Shown: positions 1 through 7,418 of the stretch, piece after piece
Numbering within the stretch: position 1 is the first letter of the stretch
Layout of the letters: each line of letters starts with the position of its first letter
Origin: NBML01 sp029939535
GTDB taxonomy: Bacteria; Desulfobacterota; Desulfobacteria; Desulfobacterales; Desulfobacteraceae
NCBI GenBank assembly: GCA_029939535.1
Contig: JAOZST010000173.1
Location: 1 to 8,165 of the forward strand
Length of the DNA stretch: 8,165 bases
Direction: 5' to 3'
Made by a program: the position numbers and the translations under genes
Notes under the pieces: generated by a model
What the model was told of the DNA's origin: nothing
Databases searched by the model: none
Seen by the model: the letters and a program-made list of their open reading frames with translations, nothing else

Positions 1-116
1 CTAAATGGGTTTTTCAAACCTGGTTAATCATACAAACCACAATAAACATAACACACTATAGTTTTTTATTGAAAAAGTCAAGAATGTTCATGGTTCAAAT
101 CAAGAAAAAATTCAGG
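1..116 (-). promoter_or_regulatory. Non-coding stretch after rng with a possible minus-strand promoter
   Basis: This AT-rich tail has no credible gene. On the minus strand a TTGACT hexamer (76-81) is followed after 15 bp by TATAGT (55-60). Each differs from the sigma-70 consensus at one position, although the spacer is shorter than the usual 16-18 bp. If real, it would fire toward a minus-strand gene just outside the window. In related bacteria the radical SAM/rng pair is often followed by the ribosomal protein genes rplU and rpmA, which would make that a sensible guess, but nothing of them is visible here. I found no clear stem plus T-run terminator after the rng stop; there is a T-run on the minus strand without a good stem. 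Confidence 0.3.
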
Positions 117-1682
117 CTATTTTACCAGGGATTCAAAAATATGGTATTCCTCAATGTGATAATGGGGTTCAGGGTAGATGGCAATTGGTTTGGAAAACTG
201 CTTTTCAAGGGAGGCGATCAAATGTTTTTCACTGCCGTGGAAGAGCTGGGCAATTTCCGGATGAACCCTGACAGTGAATCGGTTCCCCATGATATCACCG
301 GCTTCTGAGACCAGGTCCCGGAAAATTTTGTGGCAGATGGATTTGCCGGAAAGAAGGTGGCCGTTGCCGTTGCAATAGAAGCAGGGTTCACAAAGGGTAC
401 GGGTCAGGTTTCTCCGGGTCCGTTTCCGGGTCATCTGTACCAGGCCCAGTTCGGTCAGGGGCAGGATGTTTGTCTGGCTTTTGTCATTTTTCATGGCCCC
501 GTTCATGCGGGACATGACCTTTTCCTTATGGGATTCTTTTTTCATGTCAATGAAATCAATGATGATGATGCCGCCGATATTGCGTAAACGGATCTGGTAG
601 GCAATTTCTTTGATCGCTTCCAGGTTGGTTTTTAAAATGGTCTCATCAAAATTATGTTTGCCCACATACCTGCCTGTGTTGACATCAATGGCCACCAGGG
701 CTTCGGTCTGTTCAATGATAATATATCCCCCGGACTTGAGCCATACTTTTTTCTTCAATGCCCGGGCCACATCTGCCTCGATATTATAGGCATCAAAAAT
801 GGATTCCCGGCCCTGGTAAAGTTCCACACTCAGATTCACGTCGGGCATGAGTCTTTTCAGGAAATTCCGGACGTTTTCATATTCTGACTTTGAATCAATG
901 ATTAATTTATCTGCTTCATCTGCCAGAAGGTCCCTGACTGCCCGGAAGGTCACGGTAAGGTCTTTGTATACCAGGGATGTGGCGGACAGCTTCTTGCTCC
1001 GTCCAAGTATGTCTTCCCAGGTGTTATTGAGAAAATTCATCTCTTTTTCAATGGTGGCCTGGTCAATACCCTGGGCCTGGGTCCTGAAAATATACCCGAT
1101 TTTGTTTTTTCTGATGGACAGTAGAAGGTCCTTGAGCCGGGTTCTTTCGGTTTCATCTTCAATCCGTTTGGAGATGCCTATGTGATCCACCGTGGGCATG
1201 AGCACCATGTACCGCCCGGCAAGGGAAATATGGGTTGTGATCCTGGGTCCTTTTGTTCCAATGGATGATTTAGCCACCTGGACCAGTATTTCCTGGCCTT
1301 CGGTCAGAAGATCTTCAATGCTGCAGTCCATTGCCATGGAAGGTTTCCAGGAGTCTTTTTCCATTTCCGCATTTTCCATGGGGTTTTCATCTACTTCCGC
1401 ATCCTTTTCAACGTCTGTATCCTGTTCAAATTTCTGATACATTTTATGGCTTGCCGTGTCCAGGACATCATCCACATAGATAAATGCTGCCTGGTCAAAT
1501 CCTATGTCCACAAAGGCTGCCTGCATTCCTGGAAGGACCCGCTGGACCCTTCCTTTATAGATGTTTCCGGCAATGCTGGTTTCATCTTCCCTTTCAATAA
1601 AAACTTCTACAATGGTACCATTTTCAAGGAGTGCGACCCTTGTTTCATGGGGTGCTGAATTTACAACAAGCTCTTTTAACAT
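117..1682 (-). CDS. rng: Ribonuclease G/E family endoribonuclease
   Basis: Single-strand-specific endoribonuclease that matures rRNA and decays mRNA in the cytoplasm. It is 521 aa, versus about 489 for E. coli RNase G, and lacks the long C-terminal scaffold of RNase E. The N-terminal S1 domain is recognisable (GNIYKGRV at about 39-46, then VLPGMQAAFVDIG). The catalytic DNase I-like part has AIDVNTG with D333 and IIIIDFIDM with D376. These are 43 residues apart, the same spacing as the Mg-binding D303 and D346 of RNase E. The zinc-link cysteines are C434 and C437 in CFYC, where E. coli RNase G has CPTC. The extra length comes largely from an acidic insert in the S1 domain (about 78-115; 12 of residues 86-110 are Asp or Glu). 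The start is supported by an AAGGA site 7 nt upstream. It is the second gene of a two-gene unit, 4 bp after the radical SAM gene. RNase G is preferred over RNase E because of length. Confidence 0.95.
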   Translation of the reverse strand: MLKELVVNSAPHETRVALLENGTIVEVFIEREDETSIAGNIYKGRVQRVLPGMQAAFVDIGFDQAAFIYVDDVLDTASHKMYQKFEQDTDVEKDAEVDENPMENAEMEKDSWKPSMAMDCSIEDLLTEGQEILVQVAKSSIGTKGPRITTHISLAGRYMVLMPTVDHIGISKRIEDETERTRLKDLLLSIRKNKIGYIFRTQAQGIDQATIEKEMNFLNNTWEDILGRSKKLSATSLVYKDLTVTFRAVRDLLADEADKLIIDSKSEYENVRNFLKRLMPDVNLSVELYQGRESIFDAYNIEADVARALKKKVWLKSGGYIIIEQTEALVAIDVNTGRYVGKHNFDETILKTNLEAIKEIAYQIRLRNIGGIIIIDFIDMKKESHKEKVMSRMNGAMKNDKSQTNILPLTELGLVQMTRKRTRRNLTRTLCEPCFYCNGNGHLLSGKSICHKIFRDLVSEAGDIMGNRFTVRVHPEIAQLFHGSEKHLIASLEKQFSKPIAIYPEPHYHIEEYHIFESLVK

Positions 1683-1686
1683 GGGA

Positions 1687-4257
1687 TCATCCTTGTTTTA
1701 TTTTTCTTATTTTTGCGGTGTGAATATATTCTTCGTCAAAGTTGAAATATTTTTTCAGCACCTCTGTGGGCCTGATGGTTCTTTCATTGTATTTCTGTAA
1801 AACCATTTTAATATTTGTTTTATCAATTAAGGAAATTGAATGAACTGATTTTCTCAGATCTGTTTTCCGGATTTTTCCTTTTTTGCTGATATCTTCAACC
1901 ATAAATTCAGATAAATTCATAAACCTGTCAATGGTTTTTTGATTTATGCTTTTTTGATCCTGGGCTGTGGAAAATCGGATTTCATAGCTGGATTTTGTAT
2001 TTTCCTTTTGTCTGGCCTTTACATGGTGGCGGCATTCAATGATAGTAAGTCCCCGGGGAAGAACGGCATTCAAGGCTTTTTTGATTTTTTCCGGCTGGCT
2101 GCCTTTTTCAATGAAGAGAAAAAGTGTCTCTTCCTCACTTTCCATGCCCAGGGGCAGGGCGTTTTCAAAGGAAATTTTCATTGAGGGGTTGAAGCCTTTG
2201 GAGTATTTAACTATGAGGCCGGCCCTTTTTACTGCTCTCTGGAAGATGGTGGCAAGCTCCAGATGACCGAAAAATCTGGCCCTGTCCAGCTTTGAAAAAA
2301 TAAGATCAAATTTACCAAAGGCATCATCCGGCAATATGGTTGAAGAATGAGCCATATTGCCGGGGAATGGATATGATGCACCGGCTATAGAATCAGGCCC
2401 GGATAAATGTTCAGGCTTCACATCCTGGATAATGGGCTGGATCTTTTTAAAGTCGCAGACCCCGCAACCCGTGCACTCATGATCCCGGCAGTCCGGTGTC
2501 AGAACTAGGTCTTCAGCCTTTTGGAATTCCTGGTGCATGAATTTTTTTGACACGCCTGAGTCAATGTGGTCCCAGGGAAGGGCTTCGTTTTCTGATCGTT
2601 GGCGGGAGGTATAAAATAGAGGATCAATTCCAGTTGCCTCAAAGGCTTTTTGCCACAGGGAAAAATTAAATTTGTCGGTCCATCCGTCCAGACGGCATCC
2701 ATTTTCAAAGGCTGCCACAAGCAGGGGGGCGAGTTTCCTGTCTCCCCTGGCCCAGACACCTTCCAACAGGCTCATTGAGGGTTCCTGCCATTTTAGTTTA
2801 ACCTTTGGGTGTCTCAGGTTGTCTTTTAAATACTGGAGTTTTTCCTTTGTCTGGGAAAGGGTCATCTGGGAATGGCGCTGGAAGGGAGTATGGGCCTTGG
2901 GGATAAAACTTGTGACAGATACATTAATGGCCTTTTTCCCCTTGGCATAGGCTGCTGTCAATTGGGTGGACAAATCACAGATGCCCTGGATATCCTCCAT
3001 CTCTTCAAAGGGCAGGCCCATCATGAAATAGAGCTTGATATGTTTCCATCCAAGTTCAAAGGCGTTTTTCACTGTGTCTGTGATGTTTTCCTGGGTGAGG
3101 TCTTTGTTTATGATATCCCTCAGCCTCTGGGTGCCTGCTTCCGGGGCAATGGTAAACCCTGTTTTTCGAACAGTTTTAATCAATTCCATGAGTTCAGGGG
3201 TCAGTCTGTCCGCCCGTATGGAAGGCAGGGAGATTGCATTGCAGTGTCCCTGGTTTAAATCCAGTAATTGCTGCATCAACAGGGGAAGATTTGAATAATC
3301 CCCTGTGCTTAAAGACAAAAGAGAAATATCTGAATACCCTGTGGATTTTAAAGAGGCCTTAGTAATTTCCAACAGGTCTTCCATGGACCTCTCCCTTACT
3401 GGGCGGTAGATCATACCGGCCTGGCAGAAGCGGCATCCCCTGGTGCATCCCCTGGCAATCTCCAGGCGCAGCCTGTCATGAACAGGCTTGGCATAGGGGA
3501 CAATGGGGTCAATGGGGAAATTTTCCATGGAGAGTCCAGGCAGAAAAGCCCTTTTAATCCTGGTATAATCTTCATAAAGTGGAGTCAGGGTCTGGATGCC
3601 ATTTTCATCCCATTGGGGAGTAAAAAACGACGGGACATATACCCCGTCTATTTTTGACAATATTCTCAGCAGGGTCTTTTTATTATTGTCCCCCAGTTTT
3701 TTGAATTCAATGACCTTGTCTGCAATCTCCTTTACAACCTCTTCTCCGTCTCCAATGACAAAGGCATCAAAAAAATCTGCAAGGGGCTCAGGGTTAAATG
3801 CGCAGGGGCCGCCCCCGATGACAAGGGGAAATACTTCATCCCTCTGGTCGGCATAAAAAGGGATATTGGAAAGGGAAAGCAGGGTCAGGATATTGGTAAA
3901 ATTCAGCTCATACAAAAGACTTATGCCGATGATATCAAATTGTGAAAGTTCCCTTTGAGACTCCATGGACAAACAAGGGATGTTTTTTTCGGTCATGAGT
4001 GCTTCCATGTCCTGGGCCGGCGCAAAAAATCGTTCAGCTGCAATGTTTTCCTGTTTATTCAGGATTGAGTATAAAATCTGGAGGCCGAAATGGGATGTCC
4101 CTATCTCATAAAGATCTGGAAAGGCCAGGGCAAAGGTCAAATCCACCTGATCCAGGTCTTTTTTTACGGCATTGATTTCATTACCCGCATACCGGGTGGG
4201 AGTCTGGACCCGTGCCTGGATCTGAGCAAGGATGTCTTGATAATTTTGTTTATGCAT
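1687..4257 (-). CDS. Fused B12-binding-type radical SAM protein with C-terminal DUF2344 domain
   Basis: An 856-aa protein joining two families that are often separate neighbouring genes: the TIGR03960 radical SAM family and the TIGR03936 (DUF2344) radical SAM-associated family. The substrate is not known. Residues about 1-200 form the N-terminal region with a B12-binding-like fold (FPDLYEIGTSHFG early, then VIGGGPCAFNPEPLADFFD); I see no DxHxxG cobalamin motif. The radical SAM core has C271-x3-C275-x2-C278, expected to hold a 4Fe-4S cluster that cleaves S-adenosylmethionine. A second cysteine group, C590, C595, C598 and C601, could bind another Fe-S cluster or zinc. The DUF2344 part runs from about residue 650 (FDLIFSKLDRARFFGHLEL) to the end. 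I chose the ATG at 4257 because conserved family sequence begins just after it; a TTG-initiated extension to 4356 would overlap asnS and adds an atypical low-complexity lead. No strong Shine-Dalgarno site is visible before the ATG. Linkage to rng is recurrent in bacteria and suggests a role in RNA or ribosome metabolism, which is inference. Confidence 0.9.
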   Translation of the reverse strand: MHKQNYQDILAQIQARVQTPTRYAGNEINAVKKDLDQVDLTFALAFPDLYEIGTSHFGLQILYSILNKQENIAAERFFAPAQDMEALMTEKNIPCLSMESQRELSQFDIIGISLLYELNFTNILTLLSLSNIPFYADQRDEVFPLVIGGGPCAFNPEPLADFFDAFVIGDGEEVVKEIADKVIEFKKLGDNNKKTLLRILSKIDGVYVPSFFTPQWDENGIQTLTPLYEDYTRIKRAFLPGLSMENFPIDPIVPYAKPVHDRLRLEIARGCTRGCRFCQAGMIYRPVRERSMEDLLEITKASLKSTGYSDISLLSLSTGDYSNLPLLMQQLLDLNQGHCNAISLPSIRADRLTPELMELIKTVRKTGFTIAPEAGTQRLRDIINKDLTQENITDTVKNAFELGWKHIKLYFMMGLPFEEMEDIQGICDLSTQLTAAYAKGKKAINVSVTSFIPKAHTPFQRHSQMTLSQTKEKLQYLKDNLRHPKVKLKWQEPSMSLLEGVWARGDRKLAPLLVAAFENGCRLDGWTDKFNFSLWQKAFEATGIDPLFYTSRQRSENEALPWDHIDSGVSKKFMHQEFQKAEDLVLTPDCRDHECTGCGVCDFKKIQPIIQDVKPEHLSGPDSIAGASYPFPGNMAHSSTILPDDAFGKFDLIFSKLDRARFFGHLELATIFQRAVKRAGLIVKYSKGFNPSMKISFENALPLGMESEEETLFLFIEKGSQPEKIKKALNAVLPRGLTIIECRHHVKARQKENTKSSYEIRFSTAQDQKSINQKTIDRFMNLSEFMVEDISKKGKIRKTDLRKSVHSISLIDKTNIKMVLQKYNERTIRPTEVLKKYFNFDEEYIHTAKIRKIKQG
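1690..1694 (-). promoter_or_regulatory. Ribosome binding site of rng inside the upstream gene end
   Basis: AAGGA on the minus strand, 7 nt before the rng ATG. It lies within the last codons of the upstream radical SAM gene, whose TGA (1687-1689) follows it immediately. This arrangement favours translational coupling of the two genes and fixes the rng start. Confidence 0.75.
2328..2363. repeat. Perfect 12-bp inverted repeat within the radical SAM gene
   Basis: The arms CCGGCAATATGG (2328-2339) and CCATATTGCCGG (2352-2363) are exact reverse complements around a 12-nt spacer. One G-U pair and one A-U pair can extend the stem to 14 pairs in RNA, leaving an 8-nt loop. It encodes residues 632-644, the linker between the cysteine cluster and the DUF2344 domain. 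No T-run follows on the minus strand, so it does not look like an intrinsic terminator. It could be an mRNA hairpin, a palindromic insertion tolerated in a linker, or chance. Confidence 0.7.
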
Positions 4258-4343
4258 GATACTGATTTTATAAAAATTTATAACCTTTAAGTTGTTGTAT
4301 ATAATCAAATTTTTAAATATATTATTTTTTGCGGGAAAAGGCA
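4258..4343. promoter_or_regulatory. AT-rich divergent intergenic region with asnS promoter
   Basis: This 86-bp gap separates the minus-strand radical SAM gene from plus-strand asnS. On the plus strand a perfect TATAAT (4300-4305) lies 17 bp after a weak TTTATA (4277-4282), placing transcription start near 4312 and giving asnS a leader of about 30 nt. An inverted repeat TTATAAA-AA-TTTATAA (4268-4283) covers the -35 element. It could be an operator or simply AT-rich composition. A minus-strand promoter must also lie here or inside asnS, but I cannot single out a convincing one; TATAAA hexamers occur on that strand without a well-spaced -35. Confidence 0.5.
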
Positions 4344-5735
4344 ATGAAAAGAACAAAAATCAATATCCTCAGAAACCTTGATTCAACACCTGGGCAGGTT
4401 ATTATCAAGGGGTGGGTCAGAACTAAAAGAGATTCAAAAGAGTTTTCCTTCATGGAAGTCAATGACGGATCATGTCTGAAAAATATTCAGGTAGTTGCAA
4501 ATAATGATCTTGAAAATTATTCCCAGATTCAAATGGTCACCACAGGCACAGCTCTGTCTGTGACAGGCGATCTGGTGGAATCTCCGGGAAAGGGTCAGAA
4601 ATGGGAAATCCAGGCCAGCGACGTTGAAATCATCAGCATTGCTCCGGAATCATATCCCCTTCAAAAGAAACGTCATTCAGATGAATTCCTGCGGTCCATT
4701 GCCCATTTGAGGCCCAGGACCAATAAATACGGGGCAATATTCAGGATCAGGTCGGAAATGGCCTTTGCTATCCATAAATTTTACAGGGAAAAGGGTTTCA
4801 GGTATCTGACAGCACCATTGATCACAGGATCAGACTGTGAAGGTGCTGGGGAGATGTTCAGGGTCACCAGCCTTTCTCCGGTCCAGATGCAGAAGCAGGT
4901 TCAAAAACAGGGGAAAATGGATTTTTCCAAGGATTTTTTCGGCCAGGAATCCAATCTGACCGTGTCAGGGCAATTATCAGCTGAAATGTTTGCCCTGTCC
5001 CTGGGGGATGTTTATACTTTCGGCCCCACATTCCGGGCGGAAAATTCCAACACCAGCAGGCATGTGGCTGAATTCTGGATGCTGGAGCCTGAAATGGCTT
5101 TTTGCGATCTTTCAGGAAATATGGACCATGGCCAGGAACTGGTAAAGTATTTGATCGGCCATGCCATGGAGTTCTGCGAAGAAGATCTGTCCCTGTTTTT
5201 TCAATTTGTGGACAAGTCATTACCAAAACTCATGGATACCCTGCTGACCCAGGAGTTTGCCAGGCTTTCCTATGGCGAGGCTATTGAAATTCTGGAAAAA
5301 TCCGGTAAAAAATTTGAATTCAAAGTAAAATATGGAATTGATCTTCAATCTGAACATGAGCGTTTTCTTGCAGAGGAATATTTTAAGAAACCTGTTTTTC
5401 TCTTTGATTATCCCAAAGAGATCAAACCCTTTTACATGCGCATGAATGAAGATGAGAAAACCGTTGCTGCTGTAGATCTTCTAGTGCCCAGAATCGGAGA
5501 GCTTATCGGCGGAAGCCAGAGGGAAGAGCGTCTTGACATGCTGGAAAAAAGGATGGACCAGATGGGTCTGCCCAAGGATGTTTACTGGTGGTACCTGGAT
5601 TCCAGAAAATTCGGTTCAGTCCCCCATTCAGGATTTGGCCTTGGGTTTGAAAGGTTTTTAATGATGATTACCGGTATTACCAATATCCGGGATGTCATAC
5701 CCTTCCCAAGAACTCCCGGAAGTATTGATTTCTAA
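4344..5735 (+). CDS. asnS: Asparaginyl-tRNA synthetase
   Basis: Class IIb aminoacyl-tRNA synthetase that charges tRNA-Asn with asparagine in an ATP-dependent reaction in the cytoplasm. It is 463 aa, close to the 466 of E. coli. The N-terminal OB-fold anticodon-binding domain covers about residues 15-100 (VIIKGWVRTKRDSKEFSFMEVNDG). Class II motif 2 is FRAENSNTSRHVAEFW from residue 230, and motif 3 is GFGLGFERF from residue 430. The stretches YGIDLQSEHERFLAEEYF and IGGSQREERLD, and the C-terminal RDVIPFPRTPGS, are AsnRS hallmarks and separate it from AspRS and LysRS. I chose the ATG at 4344, preceded by a purine-rich GGGAAAAGG, over the TTG at 4329. Its presence implies that Asn-tRNA can be made directly rather than only by the amidotransferase route. 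It is followed by hisHF 79 bp downstream on the same strand with no obvious terminator, so read-through is possible. Confidence 0.97.
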   Translation: MKRTKINILRNLDSTPGQVIIKGWVRTKRDSKEFSFMEVNDGSCLKNIQVVANNDLENYSQIQMVTTGTALSVTGDLVESPGKGQKWEIQASDVEIISIAPESYPLQKKRHSDEFLRSIAHLRPRTNKYGAIFRIRSEMAFAIHKFYREKGFRYLTAPLITGSDCEGAGEMFRVTSLSPVQMQKQVQKQGKMDFSKDFFGQESNLTVSGQLSAEMFALSLGDVYTFGPTFRAENSNTSRHVAEFWMLEPEMAFCDLSGNMDHGQELVKYLIGHAMEFCEEDLSLFFQFVDKSLPKLMDTLLTQEFARLSYGEAIEILEKSGKKFEFKVKYGIDLQSEHERFLAEEYFKKPVFLFDYPKEIKPFYMRMNEDEKTVAAVDLLVPRIGELIGGSQREERLDMLEKRMDQMGLPKDVYWWYLDSRKFGSVPHSGFGLGFERFLMMITGITNIRDVIPFPRTPGSIDF

Positions 5736-5737
5736 CG

Positions 5738-5818
5738 TTGTATTATTTCCATGCCAAACTGGCCCAAAAAATACTGGATGCAATGGACGCCATTAAAAAA
5801 ACAATAGGAAAAATATGA
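5738..5818 (+). other. Short open frame ending in ATGA overlap with hisHF; possible gene remnant or coupling peptide
   Basis: After asnS an open frame of 26 codons runs from a TTG at 5738 to a TGA at 5816-5818 that overlaps the hisHF ATG. The peptide (YYFHAKLAQKILDAMDAI then KKTIGKI) looks helical and protein-like. There is no Shine-Dalgarno before the TTG. An internal ATG at 5783, 4 nt after a GGA, would give an 11-residue peptide. It has only one histidine, so it is not a classical his attenuation leader. It may be the surviving C-terminus of a gene once placed before hisHF, a small coupling ORF, or chance. I do not recognise a family. Confidence 0.2.
5806..5809 (+). promoter_or_regulatory. 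Ribosome binding site of hisHF
   Basis: AGGA, 5 nt before the ATG at 5815. It supports that start, which also places the HisH domain's conserved LLDYGAGN motif right at the N-terminus as expected. Confidence 0.6.
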
Positions 5819-7398
5819 TTACTTTACTTGATTATGGTGCTGGAAATGTTAGAAGCATTATGAATGCTGTGGAAAAACTGGGGGCCACTCTGAAACTGGT
5901 CAAAGAACCCCAGGATATTCTGGCTGCTGAGAAACTTATTTTCCCGGGTGTGGGAAATTATGAGGCCATGATACAGATCCTTCACCAAAAAAAATATATC
6001 CAGCCCCTGAAAGAATACCTTGGGGCAGACCGCCCGTTTTTCGGTATCTGTCTTGGAATGCAGGCCTTGTTTGAAGGCAGTGAGGAAGATTTTTCAAATA
6101 ATAACAGTCTGGGCTTTTTCAAAGGCAAAGTAAAACGTTTTAAAACAGATCTGTCAGTCCCCCATATCGGGTGGAACGGGATTAATATCAAGCAGGATTC
6201 CCCTTTGTTAAAAGGGATTGATCCAGATGCCAGATTCTATTTTGTTCATTCCTATCACCTGGTTCCAGAGGACCCGTCAGTGATTCTAACCACCACAACC
6301 TATGAGTATGAATTTGCAAGCTCGGTACAAAAGGGCAATGTCATTGGTACTCAGTTTCATCCTGAAAAAAGTGGAAAAGTCGGCATCAAGCTGCTGGAAA
6401 ATTTTATCAGCTCAATATCTTTGCAGGCAAAGGCCAGTGCAGATATCCAGGGAAAGGGACTGGCCAGGCGGATCATTGCCTGCCTGGACGTCAGGTCCAA
6501 TGACCAGGGTGATCTGGTGGTGACCAAGGGGGATCAATATGATGTAAGGGACAAGGGCAGTATCCGGAATATGGGAAGACCTGTGGCCCTTGCCAAAAGG
6601 TATTATGAGGAAGGGGCTGATGAGATTACCTTTTTGAATATCACCGGGTTCAGGGATTTTCCTTTAAAGGATATGCCCATGCTCAAAGTCCTTGAAGAGA
6701 CTTCCAAGAAGGTTTTTGTGCCCCTCACCATTGGAGGAGGTATCCGGGATTATACAGATTCCAACGGCAAAACCTATTCTGCCCTGGATGTGGCATCCCA
6801 GTATTTCAGATCTGGAGCCGATAAAATATCCATAGGCAGTGATGCAGTTTATATTGCAGAGACATATTTAAGGTCAGGCCAGAAAACAGGGAAAAGCTCC
6901 ATTGAACAGATATCCAGGGTCTACGGGAATCAGGCTGTTGTGATTTCCATTGATCCTAAACGGGTGTGGGTAAATTCTCCAAAAGATGCCAAAGGTTTTC
7001 ATGTGATGAAAACATCAATGCCAGGTCCAGATGGTGAAGCCTATTGCTGGTATCAGTGTACGGTGCAGGGTGGAAGACAAACCAGGGATCTTGATGCTGT
7101 TTCCCTTGCCAGGGCCTGTGAGGAACTGGGGGCAGGAGAGATACTGCTCAACTGCATTGACAGGGACGGGAGCAATTCAGGGTTTGATCTGGAACTTGTA
7201 AATGCTGTTCGCAATTCTGTGTCTATCCCGGTAATCGCCTCATCCGGGGCCGGGTGTGAAGCCCATTTTTTAGATGTTTTTGAGAACACAAAGGCCCAGG
7301 CTGCACTTGCTGCCGGGATTTTTCACCGTAAAGAGGTGTCCATACAGGCGGTGAAAAAATATCTTATCCAAAAAGGGATTGAAATTCGAACCTGTTGA
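5815..7398 (+). CDS. hisHF: Bifunctional imidazole glycerol phosphate synthase, HisH-HisF fusion of eukaryotic type
   Basis: A single 527-aa chain carrying both halves of the fifth step of histidine synthesis. The glutaminase releases ammonia, and the cyclase uses it to turn PRFAR into imidazole glycerol phosphate and AICAR, the latter feeding purine synthesis. Residues 1 to about 203 are HisH, a class I glutamine amidotransferase with the nucleophile C79 (GICLGMQ) and H182/E184 (QFHPEKSG). A linker of roughly 15 residues leads to HisF from about 218. The cyclase acid/base aspartates are D225 (IACLDV) and D380 (SIDPKR), with D449 in NCIDRDGSNSG. All key residues seen are intact. Bacteria usually encode two proteins of about 200 and 255 aa. 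Here the cyclase half is about 310 aa and carries inserts (RSNDQGDLVVTKGDQYDV near 227-244; PGPDGEAYCWYQCT near 403-416) that I recognise from yeast His7 (552 aa). It is not beside other his genes in this window. Confidence 0.95.
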   Translation: MITLLDYGAGNVRSIMNAVEKLGATLKLVKEPQDILAAEKLIFPGVGNYEAMIQILHQKKYIQPLKEYLGADRPFFGICLGMQALFEGSEEDFSNNNSLGFFKGKVKRFKTDLSVPHIGWNGINIKQDSPLLKGIDPDARFYFVHSYHLVPEDPSVILTTTTYEYEFASSVQKGNVIGTQFHPEKSGKVGIKLLENFISSISLQAKASADIQGKGLARRIIACLDVRSNDQGDLVVTKGDQYDVRDKGSIRNMGRPVALAKRYYEEGADEITFLNITGFRDFPLKDMPMLKVLEETSKKVFVPLTIGGGIRDYTDSNGKTYSALDVASQYFRSGADKISIGSDAVYIAETYLRSGQKTGKSSIEQISRVYGNQAVVISIDPKRVWVNSPKDAKGFHVMKTSMPGPDGEAYCWYQCTVQGGRQTRDLDAVSLARACEELGAGEILLNCIDRDGSNSGFDLELVNAVRNSVSIPVIASSGAGCEAHFLDVFENTKAQAALAAGIFHRKEVSIQAVKKYLIQKGIEIRTC

Positions 7399-7418
7399 AT
7401 TGTTCAAGGTGGTTAAAT

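Noticed and set aside
2872..3258. 128-codon plus-strand open frame opposite the radical SAM gene
   Set aside because: It lies wholly antisense to well-conserved radical SAM coding sequence, and its product has no recognisable domain; it is a shadow frame.
3434..3457. Tandem copy of GCATCCCCTGG within the radical SAM gene
   Set aside because: It encodes the repeated Arg-Gly-Cys of the cluster-binding motif, so protein constraint explains it; not a repeat element or CRISPR.
4329..4343. TTG start for asnS five codons upstream
   Set aside because: The ATG at 4344 is preceded by a purine-rich ribosome binding site and gives the usual AsnRS length and N-terminus.
4258..4356. Upstream TTG start for the radical SAM protein at 4356, adding 33 residues
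   Set aside because: It would overlap the asnS start, adds an Asn/Ile/Phe-rich lead translated from the AT-rich promoter region, and family similarity begins only after the ATG at 4257.
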